Positions 1 to 6,527 of a DNA stretch of 6,846 nucleotides are shown piece by piece. The notes beneath the pieces were generated by a model. The model was given only the letters and a program-made list of their open reading frames with translations, made no database searches and was not told where the DNA came from. A program made the position numbers and the translations under genes. This DNA is from Akkermansiaceae bacterium (lineage in GTDB: Bacteria > Verrucomicrobiota > Verrucomicrobiia > Verrucomicrobiales > Akkermansiaceae), in contig JARFRT010000125.1 in NCBI GenBank assembly GCA_029287105.1, positions 1-6,846 of the forward strand. Reading direction: 5' to 3'. Within the stretch, counting starts at the first letter, position 1. Every line of letters starts with the position of its first letter.

Positions 1-888
1 GAACTCTGCCGACTCCTCGTCTACCTCGATTCAGCCGATGTCGTCGCACGCACGATCTTCCTCATGCAAAGCTCCGTCGCCGTCAAAAAGGATATCCCGG
101 CCGATGTCCTCGCCGGCAACGACCGCTACGGAAAAGCGTTCCTCAACATGCTCAAAAACCAACCCGACATCCAGGCACTCCACTACGCACTCATGCTCAA
201 AAATGCCAAGGTCGGATGGACCCCGGAATCCGTCACCGCCTACTTCACCTGGTTTAGCAAAGCCTCGTCCAAAAGCGGTGGCTCCAGCTACAAGGGCTTT
301 ATCAAAAACATCCGCAAGGAGGCCCTCGACAACCTCCCTGCCGAGCTGAAAGCCGTCGCAGAAAAAGCACCTCAGTACTCGCCTCCCGCCACACCGACAC
401 CAATCGCTAAAGGCCCTGGCCGGAACTGGACGCTCGAATCCGCCACCGCCGCCGTCACCGACCTCAGTACGGCCGACGCCGCCAATGGCCTGAAAATGTT
501 CCAGGCCGCCCTCTGCTCACGCTGCCACGCCCACACTGGCAGCGGCGGCGACTCCGGCCCGGAACTCAGCGCCCTTGGCACCCGTTTCAGCAAAAAAGAC
601 ATCCTCACCGCCATCATCAACCCGTCCGAGCTGATCTCGGACCAGTACAACTTCGACATCCTCCACCTCAAGGACAAGAGCCAGATCCAGGGGAAAATCA
701 TGAAGGAAAATGACACCCACTTCTTTGTGGCCAGCAGCGCCTTCGACCTCAGTTTCCAAACACCCATCGAGAAATCCAAGGTTGTCAAGCGCACGCCCTC
801 CCCCCTCTCACCCATGCCGCCCTCGCTGATCAACTCCCTCAACCCGGACGAACTCCGCGACCTGATGCTGTTTCTCACCGGCAAATAA
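1..888 (+). CDS. HEAT-like protein with C-terminal c-type heme-binding domain (5' truncated)
   Basis: The reading frame is open from base 1, so the window holds only the last 295 residues; the Met at base 64 is internal, not a start. The N-terminal half (about residues 1-125) is helical and resembles the HEAT-like region of large planctomycete/verrucomicrobial secreted or membrane-bound proteins, with a recognisable 'GWTPESVTAYFTWF' block followed by 'GFIKNIRKEAL'. The C-terminal part (about 150-295) matches the TIGR02603-type heme-binding domain. It has a single c-type heme motif CSRCH (residues 172-176), a following 'GSGGDSGPELSALGTRFS' stretch, 'IINPSELISDQY', and a late Met in 'SPMPPSL' (residue 272) that could be the distal heme ligand. 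Such proteins are exported and their substrate is usually unknown; the family's upstream dehydrogenase-like region is outside the window. It converges on the peroxidase gene, 18 bp away. Confidence 0.88.
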   Translation, partial: ELCRLLVYLDSADVVARTIFLMQSSVAVKKDIPADVLAGNDRYGKAFLNMLKNQPDIQALHYALMLKNAKVGWTPESVTAYFTWFSKASSKSGGSSYKGFIKNIRKEALDNLPAELKAVAEKAPQYSPPATPTPIAKGPGRNWTLESATAAVTDLSTADAANGLKMFQAALCSRCHAHTGSGGDSGPELSALGTRFSKKDILTAIINPSELISDQYNFDILHLKDKSQIQGKIMKENDTHFFVASSAFDLSFQTPIEKSKVVKRTPSPLSPMPPSLINSLNPDELRDLMLFLTGK

Positions 889-906
889 AAACCCCCACCC
901 ACCATC

Positions 907-2292
907 CTAAGGGCCGGGAGCGTAGGCATAGCGGTAAAAACACCGGGGGCCGGACGTCGCCACGGTCACGCTGAGTTGCCCCGCCGCCGAGGCCGTCACG
1001 GCGGTGGACGTCCAGTTGATCAAATCCATGGATGTCTGGAAGATATAACCAACGTTGGCAACACCCACCGATGTCACCGTCACCTCACGGGCATCACCCG
1101 CTCCGGAGAATCGAAGTGCATCCGTATTCAGCGGCAAAACAATCAGCGACAGCTGACCGGCAGGGTCAAATGGGTTAGACCACTTGGCATCGGTATAAAC
1201 CGAGCTACCTGTCAGTGTTTTCAAAAAGGCGACCAAGCTGTCTTTCTCAACATCAGTTAGATTGAGCCGCTGAGGCCGGCCGCCGGGTCGCAACCTCGGG
1301 TCAAGCCCGACAACATCGGCGGGAATGGCGTTGTAATGGTTAACCACGTCCAGCAAGGTCGTCAGACTACCATTGTGCATCAACCCTGTGTGGAGGGTGC
1401 CGGTGGCATCCACCAGATCACGCAGACTCGGTGAGCGGGTGTTGGTAAAATCATCACCCCCGCCAAGCGCCGCCACAACCCCGTTATTCCCCGAGTTCGG
1501 GTCGATATCAAATTCCGGCGCCTGATGGCAAGCATTGCAGCCCGCCCCTCCTTGCGGCGGCGGCGTCATGAATAGCTGCTTACCCGCATTTTCCTGTGCG
1601 CTAAAGTTAGCGAACTGGGCATTGTTGTTCCCCGCTGCAGCGCGTCCCAGGTCATACTTGCTATCGAACGACTGGATGCTGCGCACAAACTGGGCGAGCG
1701 CCCGCTGCATCCGTTCTTCCGTAATCAGCGGATCACCATAAACGCCGGTGAACAGCACCTGATACTCTTCGATGGCCGATATCTTGGTCACCAAGTTGGC
1801 CAAAGAAGGATCGCCATCCGCGCCGCTGAACCCCATCTCGACGTGGTCTTGAATCGGCCTGGTCGATTGGTCCTCGACACTGGTCGCCCTCTCGTCCCAG
1901 AAGAAACGGTTCTCATTCGCAAAACGTGCGTTGATCAGGCGCATTGAATGTCTGCCCGTGGTGCCGGCCACCCCCGTGCTCGCCACCTCCGGATCACTGA
2001 ACGCGTGCTCCTGTTGATGGCAGGACGCGCAGGAAACCGTATCGTTTTTCGACAGGCGTTTGTCAAAAAACATCACCCGTCCCAGAGTCGCGCCGATGTC
2101 AGTGATCGGGTTTGCCGCAGGTGTGTTGTCCTTGTTGATATACGCCGGGACCGGTTGATTGGCATAGTTCGCCAGCTGGGTAAGGTCGACAACCCCCTCT
2201 TGCGCCATGCTTAGCAGCGTCAGCGATCCGCCGACCACAGGAACCAGCATCGTCTTCCATCGCTTCCATCGGTAATGCAGGTTAATTCTCAT
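907..2292 (-). CDS. Di-heme cytochrome c peroxidase / MauG family protein with C-terminal extension
   Basis: The 461-residue product has a basic N-terminus and hydrophobic stretch (about residues 15-30) with a plausible signal-peptidase site after 'LSMA', so it should be exported. It carries two c-type heme motifs, CASCH (88-92) and CNACH (252-256). Around them are family hallmarks: 'LGRVMFFDKRLS' before heme 1, 'FFWDERA' (about 130-136) and 'LMHNGSLTTL' (304-313), whose Met305 lies where the axial Met of the electron-transfer heme is expected. Family members reduce hydrogen peroxide with electrons from small cytochromes, or oxidise protein side chains as MauG does; the sequence does not separate these. 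The catalytic part ends near residue 362. About 100 further residues include 'YIFQTSMDLINWTS' and 'CFYRYAYAP', like C-terminal tails of other exported verrucomicrobial proteins. There is no clear Shine-Dalgarno before the ATG at 2292; Met15 is an alternative but would shorten the basic n-region. It lies 147 bp downstream of the kinase-like gene on the same strand. Confidence 0.93.
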   Translation of the reverse strand: MRINLHYRWKRWKTMLVPVVGGSLTLLSMAQEGVVDLTQLANYANQPVPAYINKDNTPAANPITDIGATLGRVMFFDKRLSKNDTVSCASCHQQEHAFSDPEVASTGVAGTTGRHSMRLINARFANENRFFWDERATSVEDQSTRPIQDHVEMGFSGADGDPSLANLVTKISAIEEYQVLFTGVYGDPLITEERMQRALAQFVRSIQSFDSKYDLGRAAAGNNNAQFANFSAQENAGKQLFMTPPPQGGAGCNACHQAPEFDIDPNSGNNGVVAALGGGDDFTNTRSPSLRDLVDATGTLHTGLMHNGSLTTLLDVVNHYNAIPADVVGLDPRLRPGGRPQRLNLTDVEKDSLVAFLKTLTGSSVYTDAKWSNPFDPAGQLSLIVLPLNTDALRFSGAGDAREVTVTSVGVANVGYIFQTSMDLINWTSTAVTASAAGQLSVTVATSGPRCFYRYAYAPGP

Positions 2293-2439
2293 TCATGGAT
2301 TACACACCCACTACGTAAGGACTTGATGTGCCGCCACAGCTAAAGTGTTAAGCCTTTGTAAAATCCCTCGGGAGGCAGCCACGACCTTCGTCTGGCGCAG
2401 CATTCAGCAATCCGCAGCACCTGGGGATCGGCAGATATC

Positions 2440-4113
2440 CTAACGACTTTCCACGTGGATCGCATTGATCCCCATGGAAAAAACCTTCTTGGCATCCTTG
2501 GTGGCGGCGAGGGTCTTGATCGTGTAAAAATCACCCCCCTCCGGGTTGGTGATCTCCAAGGGAATCTTGATCACACCAGGCCCGCTCGGACTGACTTTGA
2601 ATTTCATCGGCTGGTTCTGGTTCGGGCCTGCCACCTGGATGTCGAAGTCACAGTGCGACTGAACCAAGTAAAAAATAACAATCACCGGCCCCTTGTGTTT
2701 TTGCGGGACACTCAAAATCGTCTGCCACCCCTCGCCCGGCTTCGCCTTGTGCGCTTTGTTCGAGTCGGTCACCGCCTGCGGGATGACCTCCTCGCCAGCC
2801 GCGGTGTAGCCGACCGGGTTTTTCTTCATGTTAAATTCCTTGAAGGCACCACTCACTAGAATGCTTTGTATATAACGCGCGCCGTCTTTTTGTTTCCTCT
2901 TCGACGACGCCGGGGCGTCAGTGGCGACCGTCCAGTCGAGCGTCTTTTCCGTATCCAGATTGACCGCAACAGGCGTATCGCGGTTTTTCATTGTATTCAC
3001 GATTTCCGTATCGTGCAGGTGCACCCAGACGCCCTCGGGAACAGCAGGGTACGCGCTTGCCGCGGCGGCGACCGCCGCCTCCACCTCGCCACCACGCCGC
3101 AACCCCAACCACAGTGCGATACCCACAAGCAGACAGAGCGCGGAAGCAATCGCCACCATCCGTATGTTGGACTTTTTTTCAGGGTGTCCGGACGGGACCA
3201 CCGTCTCCTCATCCGCCGAGACAAGCACCTCGGCCGTGGCAAGCACCGGAGGTGTTGCCACCACCGCATGGGTCTCTCCGGGCACATTGGGTAACGGTTC
3301 GTCAATGGTAATGGCGTGCAGGGATGTCATCGCTTCCTTCACCGAAGCAGGACGCTGACTCCGCTCCCCTGATGCCAGATGCATCACCCAGGCCGCAAAA
3401 TCGGGCTGGACACCGGGCGCATACTCGGTGAGCGGCGGCAACTCACCCGCCATGTGCGACGCCACACACTGCTCCGGCGAATCCTCGGCAAAGGGATGAC
3501 CACCCGCCAATGCTGTGTAACACAGCTGTCCTAACATAAAGAGGTCCGCCCTGACGTCCGGTTCATTTTTCCCCTCATGAAGCTCAGGGGCGAGCAAAAC
3601 CGGATCGGCAATATGCACGTCCCTGCCTTTAACCATCGTCGCCAGTTTGTTTAATCCGAGATCGATGACAAGATAGCGGTGACCACCTGTCGCACGCGGC
3701 AAGCGTACGATCGAACCCGTATGCATGGCGCCGTGAAAAACCCCGGATGCGTGCGCCGCATGCAGCGCCTCAAGCAAATCACTCGCCATGCGGTACGCGC
3801 CCATCTGGGGCAGTGCCCCTTTCGCCAGACGCTCCGCCAGGGATTCCCCCTCGATAAACTGAGTCACCATGGAAACACCACCCTCGTCGGTAGCAACATC
3901 ATAGATGGTCAGTAAATTAGGATGCTGCAACGCACATAACTTGCCGGCGAAAATGGAAAAATCCTTCACCCACGACTTCTGCTCCACGTCCTCACCCGCA
4001 GATTCGATATGGCGAAATACCACCTTGCGCTCAAGCGTGGTATCCTCGGCCAGATACATCCCGCCCGCCGGATCCTTGTCGATGAGCTTGATGATCTGAT
4101 ACCGTTCCGTCAT
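2440..4113 (-). CDS. Single-pass membrane pseudokinase (Ser/Thr protein kinase fold, catalytic residues lost)
   Basis: The 557-residue product (start ATG at 4113) has a Hanks-type kinase fold at about residues 5-265, a Pro/Thr/Val-rich linker, a transmembrane helix near 318-336, and about 220 extracytoplasmic residues of no family I recognise. The kinase fold is visible from 'YLAED' (20-24), 'HPNLLTIYDV' (64-73), 'APE' (175-177) and 'DLFMLGQLCYTALAGGHPF' (190-208). The catalytic residues are missing: the ATP-anchoring Lys of VAIK is Arg34 (VVFRH), the HRDxKxxN loop reads HGAMHTGS (127-134), replacing the catalytic Asp with Ala129, Lys with His131 and Asn with Ser134, and two of three P-loop glycines are Asp12 and Asp14. 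DFG is DLG (151-153), keeping the Asp. It is therefore probably inactive and may act as a receptor or scaffold. An in-frame ATG at 4212 would overlap the sulfatase by 62 bp; I prefer 4113 because kinase homology begins four residues later and the upstream residues look like sulfatase out-of-frame sequence. Confidence 0.9.
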   Translation of the reverse strand: MTERYQIIKLIDKDPAGGMYLAEDTTLERKVVFRHIESAGEDVEQKSWVKDFSIFAGKLCALQHPNLLTIYDVATDEGGVSMVTQFIEGESLAERLAKGALPQMGAYRMASDLLEALHAAHASGVFHGAMHTGSIVRLPRATGGHRYLVIDLGLNKLATMVKGRDVHIADPVLLAPELHEGKNEPDVRADLFMLGQLCYTALAGGHPFAEDSPEQCVASHMAGELPPLTEYAPGVQPDFAAWVMHLASGERSQRPASVKEAMTSLHAITIDEPLPNVPGETHAVVATPPVLATAEVLVSADEETVVPSGHPEKKSNIRMVAIASALCLLVGIALWLGLRRGGEVEAAVAAAASAYPAVPEGVWVHLHDTEIVNTMKNRDTPVAVNLDTEKTLDWTVATDAPASSKRKQKDGARYIQSILVSGAFKEFNMKKNPVGYTAAGEEVIPQAVTDSNKAHKAKPGEGWQTILSVPQKHKGPVIVIFYLVQSHCDFDIQVAGPNQNQPMKFKVSPSGPGVIKIPLEITNPEGGDFYTIKTLAATKDAKKVFSMGINAIHVESR

Positions 4114-4141
4114 ATCATTATTCGTTAGATTTACCCTGCCC

Positions 4142-4146
4142 CCTCC
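4142..4146 (-). promoter_or_regulatory. Shine-Dalgarno-like GGAGG just after the sulfatase stop
   Basis: The minus strand reads AAAAAGGAGGG directly after the sulfatase TGA (4153-4151). It is the best anti-16S match near the kinase-like gene, but it lies 28 nt before the preferred ATG at 4113, far beyond the usual 5-9 nt. No in-frame ATG, GTG or TTG sits at normal spacing. An out-of-frame ATG at 4118 starts a two-codon frame (ATGATATGA) whose stop overlaps the ATG at 4113. The site may help reinitiation after sulfatase translation, or may be chance. Confidence 0.35.
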
Positions 4147-4150
4147 TTTT

Positions 4151-5740
4151 TCACCGCTTGGGTGCGTGCTCTTCGTAGCTCGGTGCGTCGTAATGCTTAC
4201 GCAGCCGATCATACTCGGCCGTCAGATCCTTTTTGATCGATGCATACTCCGGGTTGCCATAAACATCGGTCATCTCGTCCGGGTCCTTGACGAGATCGAA
4301 CATCTGCCACTCCCGGGTCGAGGGAATATAAAACAGCTTGTGCGTCCGTGTCCTGACCCCGTAATGCTGGGGCACGTTGTGCTCGCCGAGCTCATAGTAG
4401 GCATAGTAAAGCGAGTCCCTCACCGCCTTGGTGCTGTCCTTCAGCACGGGAACAATCGACAGGCCCTGGATCTCCTCCGGCACCGGCATGCCGGCCGCCT
4501 CAAGAAAGGTCGGTGCGTAGTCGATATTCTGGATCAACGCCTCGGGCCGCGACCCCGGCTTGACCGTGCCCGGCCAGCGGATCAGGAAGGGCATCTTGAA
4601 GGACTCCTCGAACATCCAGCGTTTGTCATACCAGCCATGCTCACCTAGGAAAAACCCCTGGTCGGAGGAGTAGATGACGAGCGTGTTTTCGGCCAGGCCA
4701 TGATCATCGAGATACTTCAACATGCGCCCGACACTTTCATCCACCGACTTCACCGTGCCCAGGTAGTTGCGCATGTAGCGCTGGTACTTCCAGCGCACGA
4801 TGTCCTTGTGGCTGAGTTTGCCCGCCTGGAAATCCTTTAAAAACGCCTGGTTCTCAGGGCCGAAGTGGGCGTCCCACTGCTTACGCTGGGCGTCGTTCAT
4901 CCGCTGGTACTCCGGCGTGCCGTAGCGGTCGGATCCAGGCAACTCGATCCCGACGTGCTCGTCTTTCCTTAGCTTCAGGTCATAGGCCCAGTCGAAGTGC
5001 CGATCGATCTCCATCTCGTTTTTCGGCAACCATTGACTGCGCATCTTGTAATCGTCGAACAAGTTCGCAGGCTCGGGGATCTTGACCCCGTCAAAGGCCT
5101 TCAGGTGCCGCAGCGCCGGAGAAAACGTCCGGTGCGGCGCCTTGTGCTGGCACATCAGGAAAAATGGCTTGGTCTTGTCGCGGCGCTCCAACCAGGCAAT
5201 CGCCTTGTCGGTGGTAATGTCGGTCACATAACCCGCAAATTTCTTGGTCTCCCCATCCATCTGCTTAAAGACAGGATTGTAATAATTCCCCTGGCCCGGA
5301 AGCACTTCCCAGTAGTCGAAACCCAATGGATCCGTGTGCAGGTGCCATTTGCCAACCACCGCCGTCGTGTAACCCGACTTTTTCAAGGCCTTGGACAGCG
5401 TCCACTGACTCTGGTCCAAGCCCTTACCCGTGTTGCGCATGAAGCCATTTTTATGACTGTGCTTGCCCGTCAGGATACAGGCGCGTGACGGCCCGCAAAT
5501 CGAGTTGGCACAGAAGGAATTCTTGAAGACCGCCCCCTCATTGGCAATGCGGTCAATGTGGGGCGTCGGCGCCACTTTTTCCAGCCTGCCGCCATAGGCG
5601 GAAATCGCATTCAGCGCGTGGTCGTCTGAAAACAAAAACAAGATGTTCGGCTTGTCCGCAGCGAGCGCAAACGGACCGACCACAGCCTGGGCAATCAGGA
5701 CGGAGAGAATGGATTTCATGCTATTGATGGCGTGCTTCAT
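4151..5740 (-). CDS. Secreted Cys-type sulfatase (formylglycine-dependent, S1 family)
   Basis: The enzyme hydrolyses sulfate esters, in such bacteria usually on sulfated polysaccharides or glycosaminoglycans. From ATG 5740 it has 529 residues, normal for the family. A signal peptide covers about residues 1-27, with likely cleavage after 'FALA' ahead of 'ADKPNILFLFSDD'. Active-site features are complete: metal-binding Asp39-Asp40, the C-x-P-S-R signature as CGPSR (82-86) in which Cys82 is converted to formylglycine, 'LTGKHSHKNGF' after it, 'GKWHL' (130-134), and 'SSDQGFFLGEHGWYDKRW' (358-375) with metal-ligand Asp360. The general appearance is of the N-acetylglucosamine-6-sulfatase/iduronate-2-sulfatase-like group, but substrate cannot be read from sequence. 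Maturation needs a formylglycine-generating enzyme or anSME, not present here. The frame runs upstream to an ATG at 5839, but that stretch is low in signal-peptide character and contains the 11-bp repeats; ATG 5719 is another possible start. There is no clear Shine-Dalgarno before 5740 or 5719. Confidence 0.95.
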   Translation of the reverse strand: MKHAINSMKSILSVLIAQAVVGPFALAADKPNILFLFSDDHALNAISAYGGRLEKVAPTPHIDRIANEGAVFKNSFCANSICGPSRACILTGKHSHKNGFMRNTGKGLDQSQWTLSKALKKSGYTTAVVGKWHLHTDPLGFDYWEVLPGQGNYYNPVFKQMDGETKKFAGYVTDITTDKAIAWLERRDKTKPFFLMCQHKAPHRTFSPALRHLKAFDGVKIPEPANLFDDYKMRSQWLPKNEMEIDRHFDWAYDLKLRKDEHVGIELPGSDRYGTPEYQRMNDAQRKQWDAHFGPENQAFLKDFQAGKLSHKDIVRWKYQRYMRNYLGTVKSVDESVGRMLKYLDDHGLAENTLVIYSSDQGFFLGEHGWYDKRWMFEESFKMPFLIRWPGTVKPGSRPEALIQNIDYAPTFLEAAGMPVPEEIQGLSIVPVLKDSTKAVRDSLYYAYYELGEHNVPQHYGVRTRTHKLFYIPSTREWQMFDLVKDPDEMTDVYGNPEYASIKKDLTAEYDRLRKHYDAPSYEEHAPKR

Positions 5741-5976
5741 CGGTGTGTAATGGGTGGTGTCAGGGTCGAACTGGGATCGAAGTGGGATCGAACTGGGGTG
5801 GCAGCAAGTGGCGGGCCAGATGTGCCAGGACGGGGTCAATATCCTTTGGGTGAATAATGCCCCACTGCGGTATTCTTACAACCAAATTGCCCAACACGGG
5901 GGGATAATCTCGAAAAACCACTTGCAAAGCAGGAAATCCGGGCCACTTTCCCACGTCTTCTTAGGAAAAAGCTAAG
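5741..5976. other. Divergent intergenic region between sulfatase and ssrA
   Basis: This 236 bp stretch must contain the promoters for ssrA (+) and probably the sulfatase operon (-). A GATAAT hexamer at 5903-5908 (+) resembles a -10 box, but no -35 lies at the right spacing, so I do not call a promoter. Short frames across it on both strands show no family features and I treat them as noncoding. The only distinct structure is the 11-bp repeat at 5763-5794. Confidence 0.5.
5763..5794. repeat. Three tandem copies of an 11-bp unit upstream of the sulfatase
   Basis: The plus strand reads GGGTCGAACT (5763-5772, one base short), GGGATCGAAGT (5773-5783) and GGGATCGAACT (5784-5794), followed by another GGGG. 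The second and third units differ at one position. The array lies 22 bp upstream of the chosen sulfatase ATG, in its 5' untranslated or promoter region. Helical-repeat spacing of about 11 bp would suit a multimeric regulator, but this is inference. Confidence 0.7.
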
Positions 5977-6335
5977 GGGGGCGTAATGGTTTCGACTGGA
6001 TATTGAAAGCATAAGCCGCATGTAGAGGTTGATCGGTTGGCCTCTTAAAAAAGCCGTTCAAACAAACTAATTGCAGACTCTAACGAGCTCGCACTTGCTG
6101 CTTAATTGACAGCAACGTCTATTTCCCTGACGTCCACTAGGGGGAAAGGCGACACAACAGTGGACTGGCCAACGATCGGGTGACCGGGTCAATGGTAAGA
6201 TTAAACAGGTTAATCGGAGGGCGTCAGCCGCTGGTGAGCAACCGCCCTCTTAAAACCCTTATCACCCAGCTAAACATGTAGACGCTTAAGCAGCAGGTAT
6301 TTAGGACAGGGGTTCGACTCCCCTCGCCTCCACCA
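5977..6335 (+). ncRNA. ssrA: tmRNA (transfer-messenger RNA)
   Basis: tmRNA frees ribosomes stalled on mRNAs lacking stop codons and adds a degradation tag, working with SmpB. The 5' end has the signature GGGGGCGTAATGGTTTCGAC. The 3' end has a T-arm (AGGGG, loop TTCGACT, CCCCT at 6308-6324) and an encoded CCA (6333-6335). The acceptor stem pairs 5977-5983 (GGGGGCG) with 6325-6331 (CGCCTCC) in 7 bp including one G-U, with A6332 as discriminator. The long helix 2 is supported by TAAGC near 6012 pairing with GCTTA near 6284, and a pseudoknot stem by GAGGGCG and CGCCCTC around 6217-6247. It is a standard one-piece tmRNA of about 359 nt. The mature 5' end is probably made by RNase P. It is transcribed away from the sulfatase. 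Confidence 0.97.
6073..6105 (+). other. tmRNA tag reading frame, ADSNELALAA
   Basis: Inside ssrA, the frame GCA GAC TCT AAC GAG CTC GCA CTT GCT GCT TAA encodes ADSNELALAA. The resume codon is taken as GCA at 6073 because tags usually begin with Ala and this one is preceded by an A/U-rich single-stranded-looking segment. The 'ALAA' end is the classic signal for ClpXP-type proteolysis. The frame is open further upstream to a TAA, so the exact resume codon is an inference. Confidence 0.85.
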
Positions 6336-6340
6336 CTTTA

Positions 6341-6375
6341 AAAAGGCTCAGATTAACCTCTGGGCCTTTTGTTTT
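6341..6375 (+). terminator. Intrinsic terminator of ssrA, possibly bidirectional
   Basis: A 12-bp stem (6341-6352 AAAAGGCTCAGA with 6359-6370 TCTGGGCCTTTT, one G-U pair) encloses a 6-nt loop and is followed by GTTTT. It begins 5 bp after the CCA end of tmRNA. On the minus strand the same hairpin ends in a T-run, so it could also stop transcripts coming from the gene at the right edge. Confidence 0.9.
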
Positions 6376-6415
6376 CAACGTTTCTGGCGCTTTAACGACT
6401 TGATAGGAAAAACCC

Positions 6416-6483
6416 GTCCCACTCGTTAAATACCCCTAAATAGCCCCTATTTGCTGCCTTTTTAGTGGGACAAAAGTGGGACA
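6416..6483. repeat. Short direct and inverted repeats downstream of ssrA
   Basis: AGTGGGAC occurs at 6464-6471 and again at 6475-6482, an 11-bp spacing, and its exact reverse complement GTCCCACT is at 6416-6423. Between them a 10-bp period repeat is visible (TACCCCTAAA then TAGCCCCTAT, 6431-6450). The segment is A/T-richer than the flanking genes. The arrangement resembles clustered protein-binding sites such as integrase arm sites, but no integrase is seen. Confidence 0.6.
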
Positions 6484-6527
6484 TTTTATTCAACAGTGAG
6501 CTGAGATTATTTCTCTATTTCGCAGTT

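Noticed and set aside
2293..2439. Possible terminator or promoter between the pseudokinase and peroxidase genes
   Set aside because: Only a tiny CCTC/GAGG palindrome and no good -35/-10 pair could be found, so neither is supported.
2866..3358. Several overlapping plus- and minus-strand open frames in the pseudokinase gene
   Set aside because: They are Arg/Pro-rich products of reading a GC-rich gene in other frames and have no start signals or family features.
4114..4212. Longer start of the kinase-like gene at 4212
   Set aside because: The extra 33 residues overlap the sulfatase gene and precede the kinase fold without any recognisable feature.
5763..5801. On the minus strand, GTTCGATCCC looks like a tRNA T-arm
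   Set aside because: There is no matching acceptor stem, anticodon arm or CCA; the resemblance comes from the 11-bp repeat.
5741..5839. Longer start of the sulfatase at 5839
   Set aside because: It would place 33 non-hydrophobic residues before a good signal peptide and include the tandem repeat; the 5740 start gives a normal exported sulfatase.
5876..5908. Possible promoter for ssrA (TTACAA and GATAAT)
   Set aside because: The spacing is 21 bp and the start would lie about 60 nt before tmRNA; too weak to call.
6392..6484. A 30-codon minus-strand frame beginning MSHFCPT between ssrA and the right-edge gene
   Set aside because: It has no ribosome-binding sequence, it is built from the short repeats, and nothing in it suggests a known small protein.
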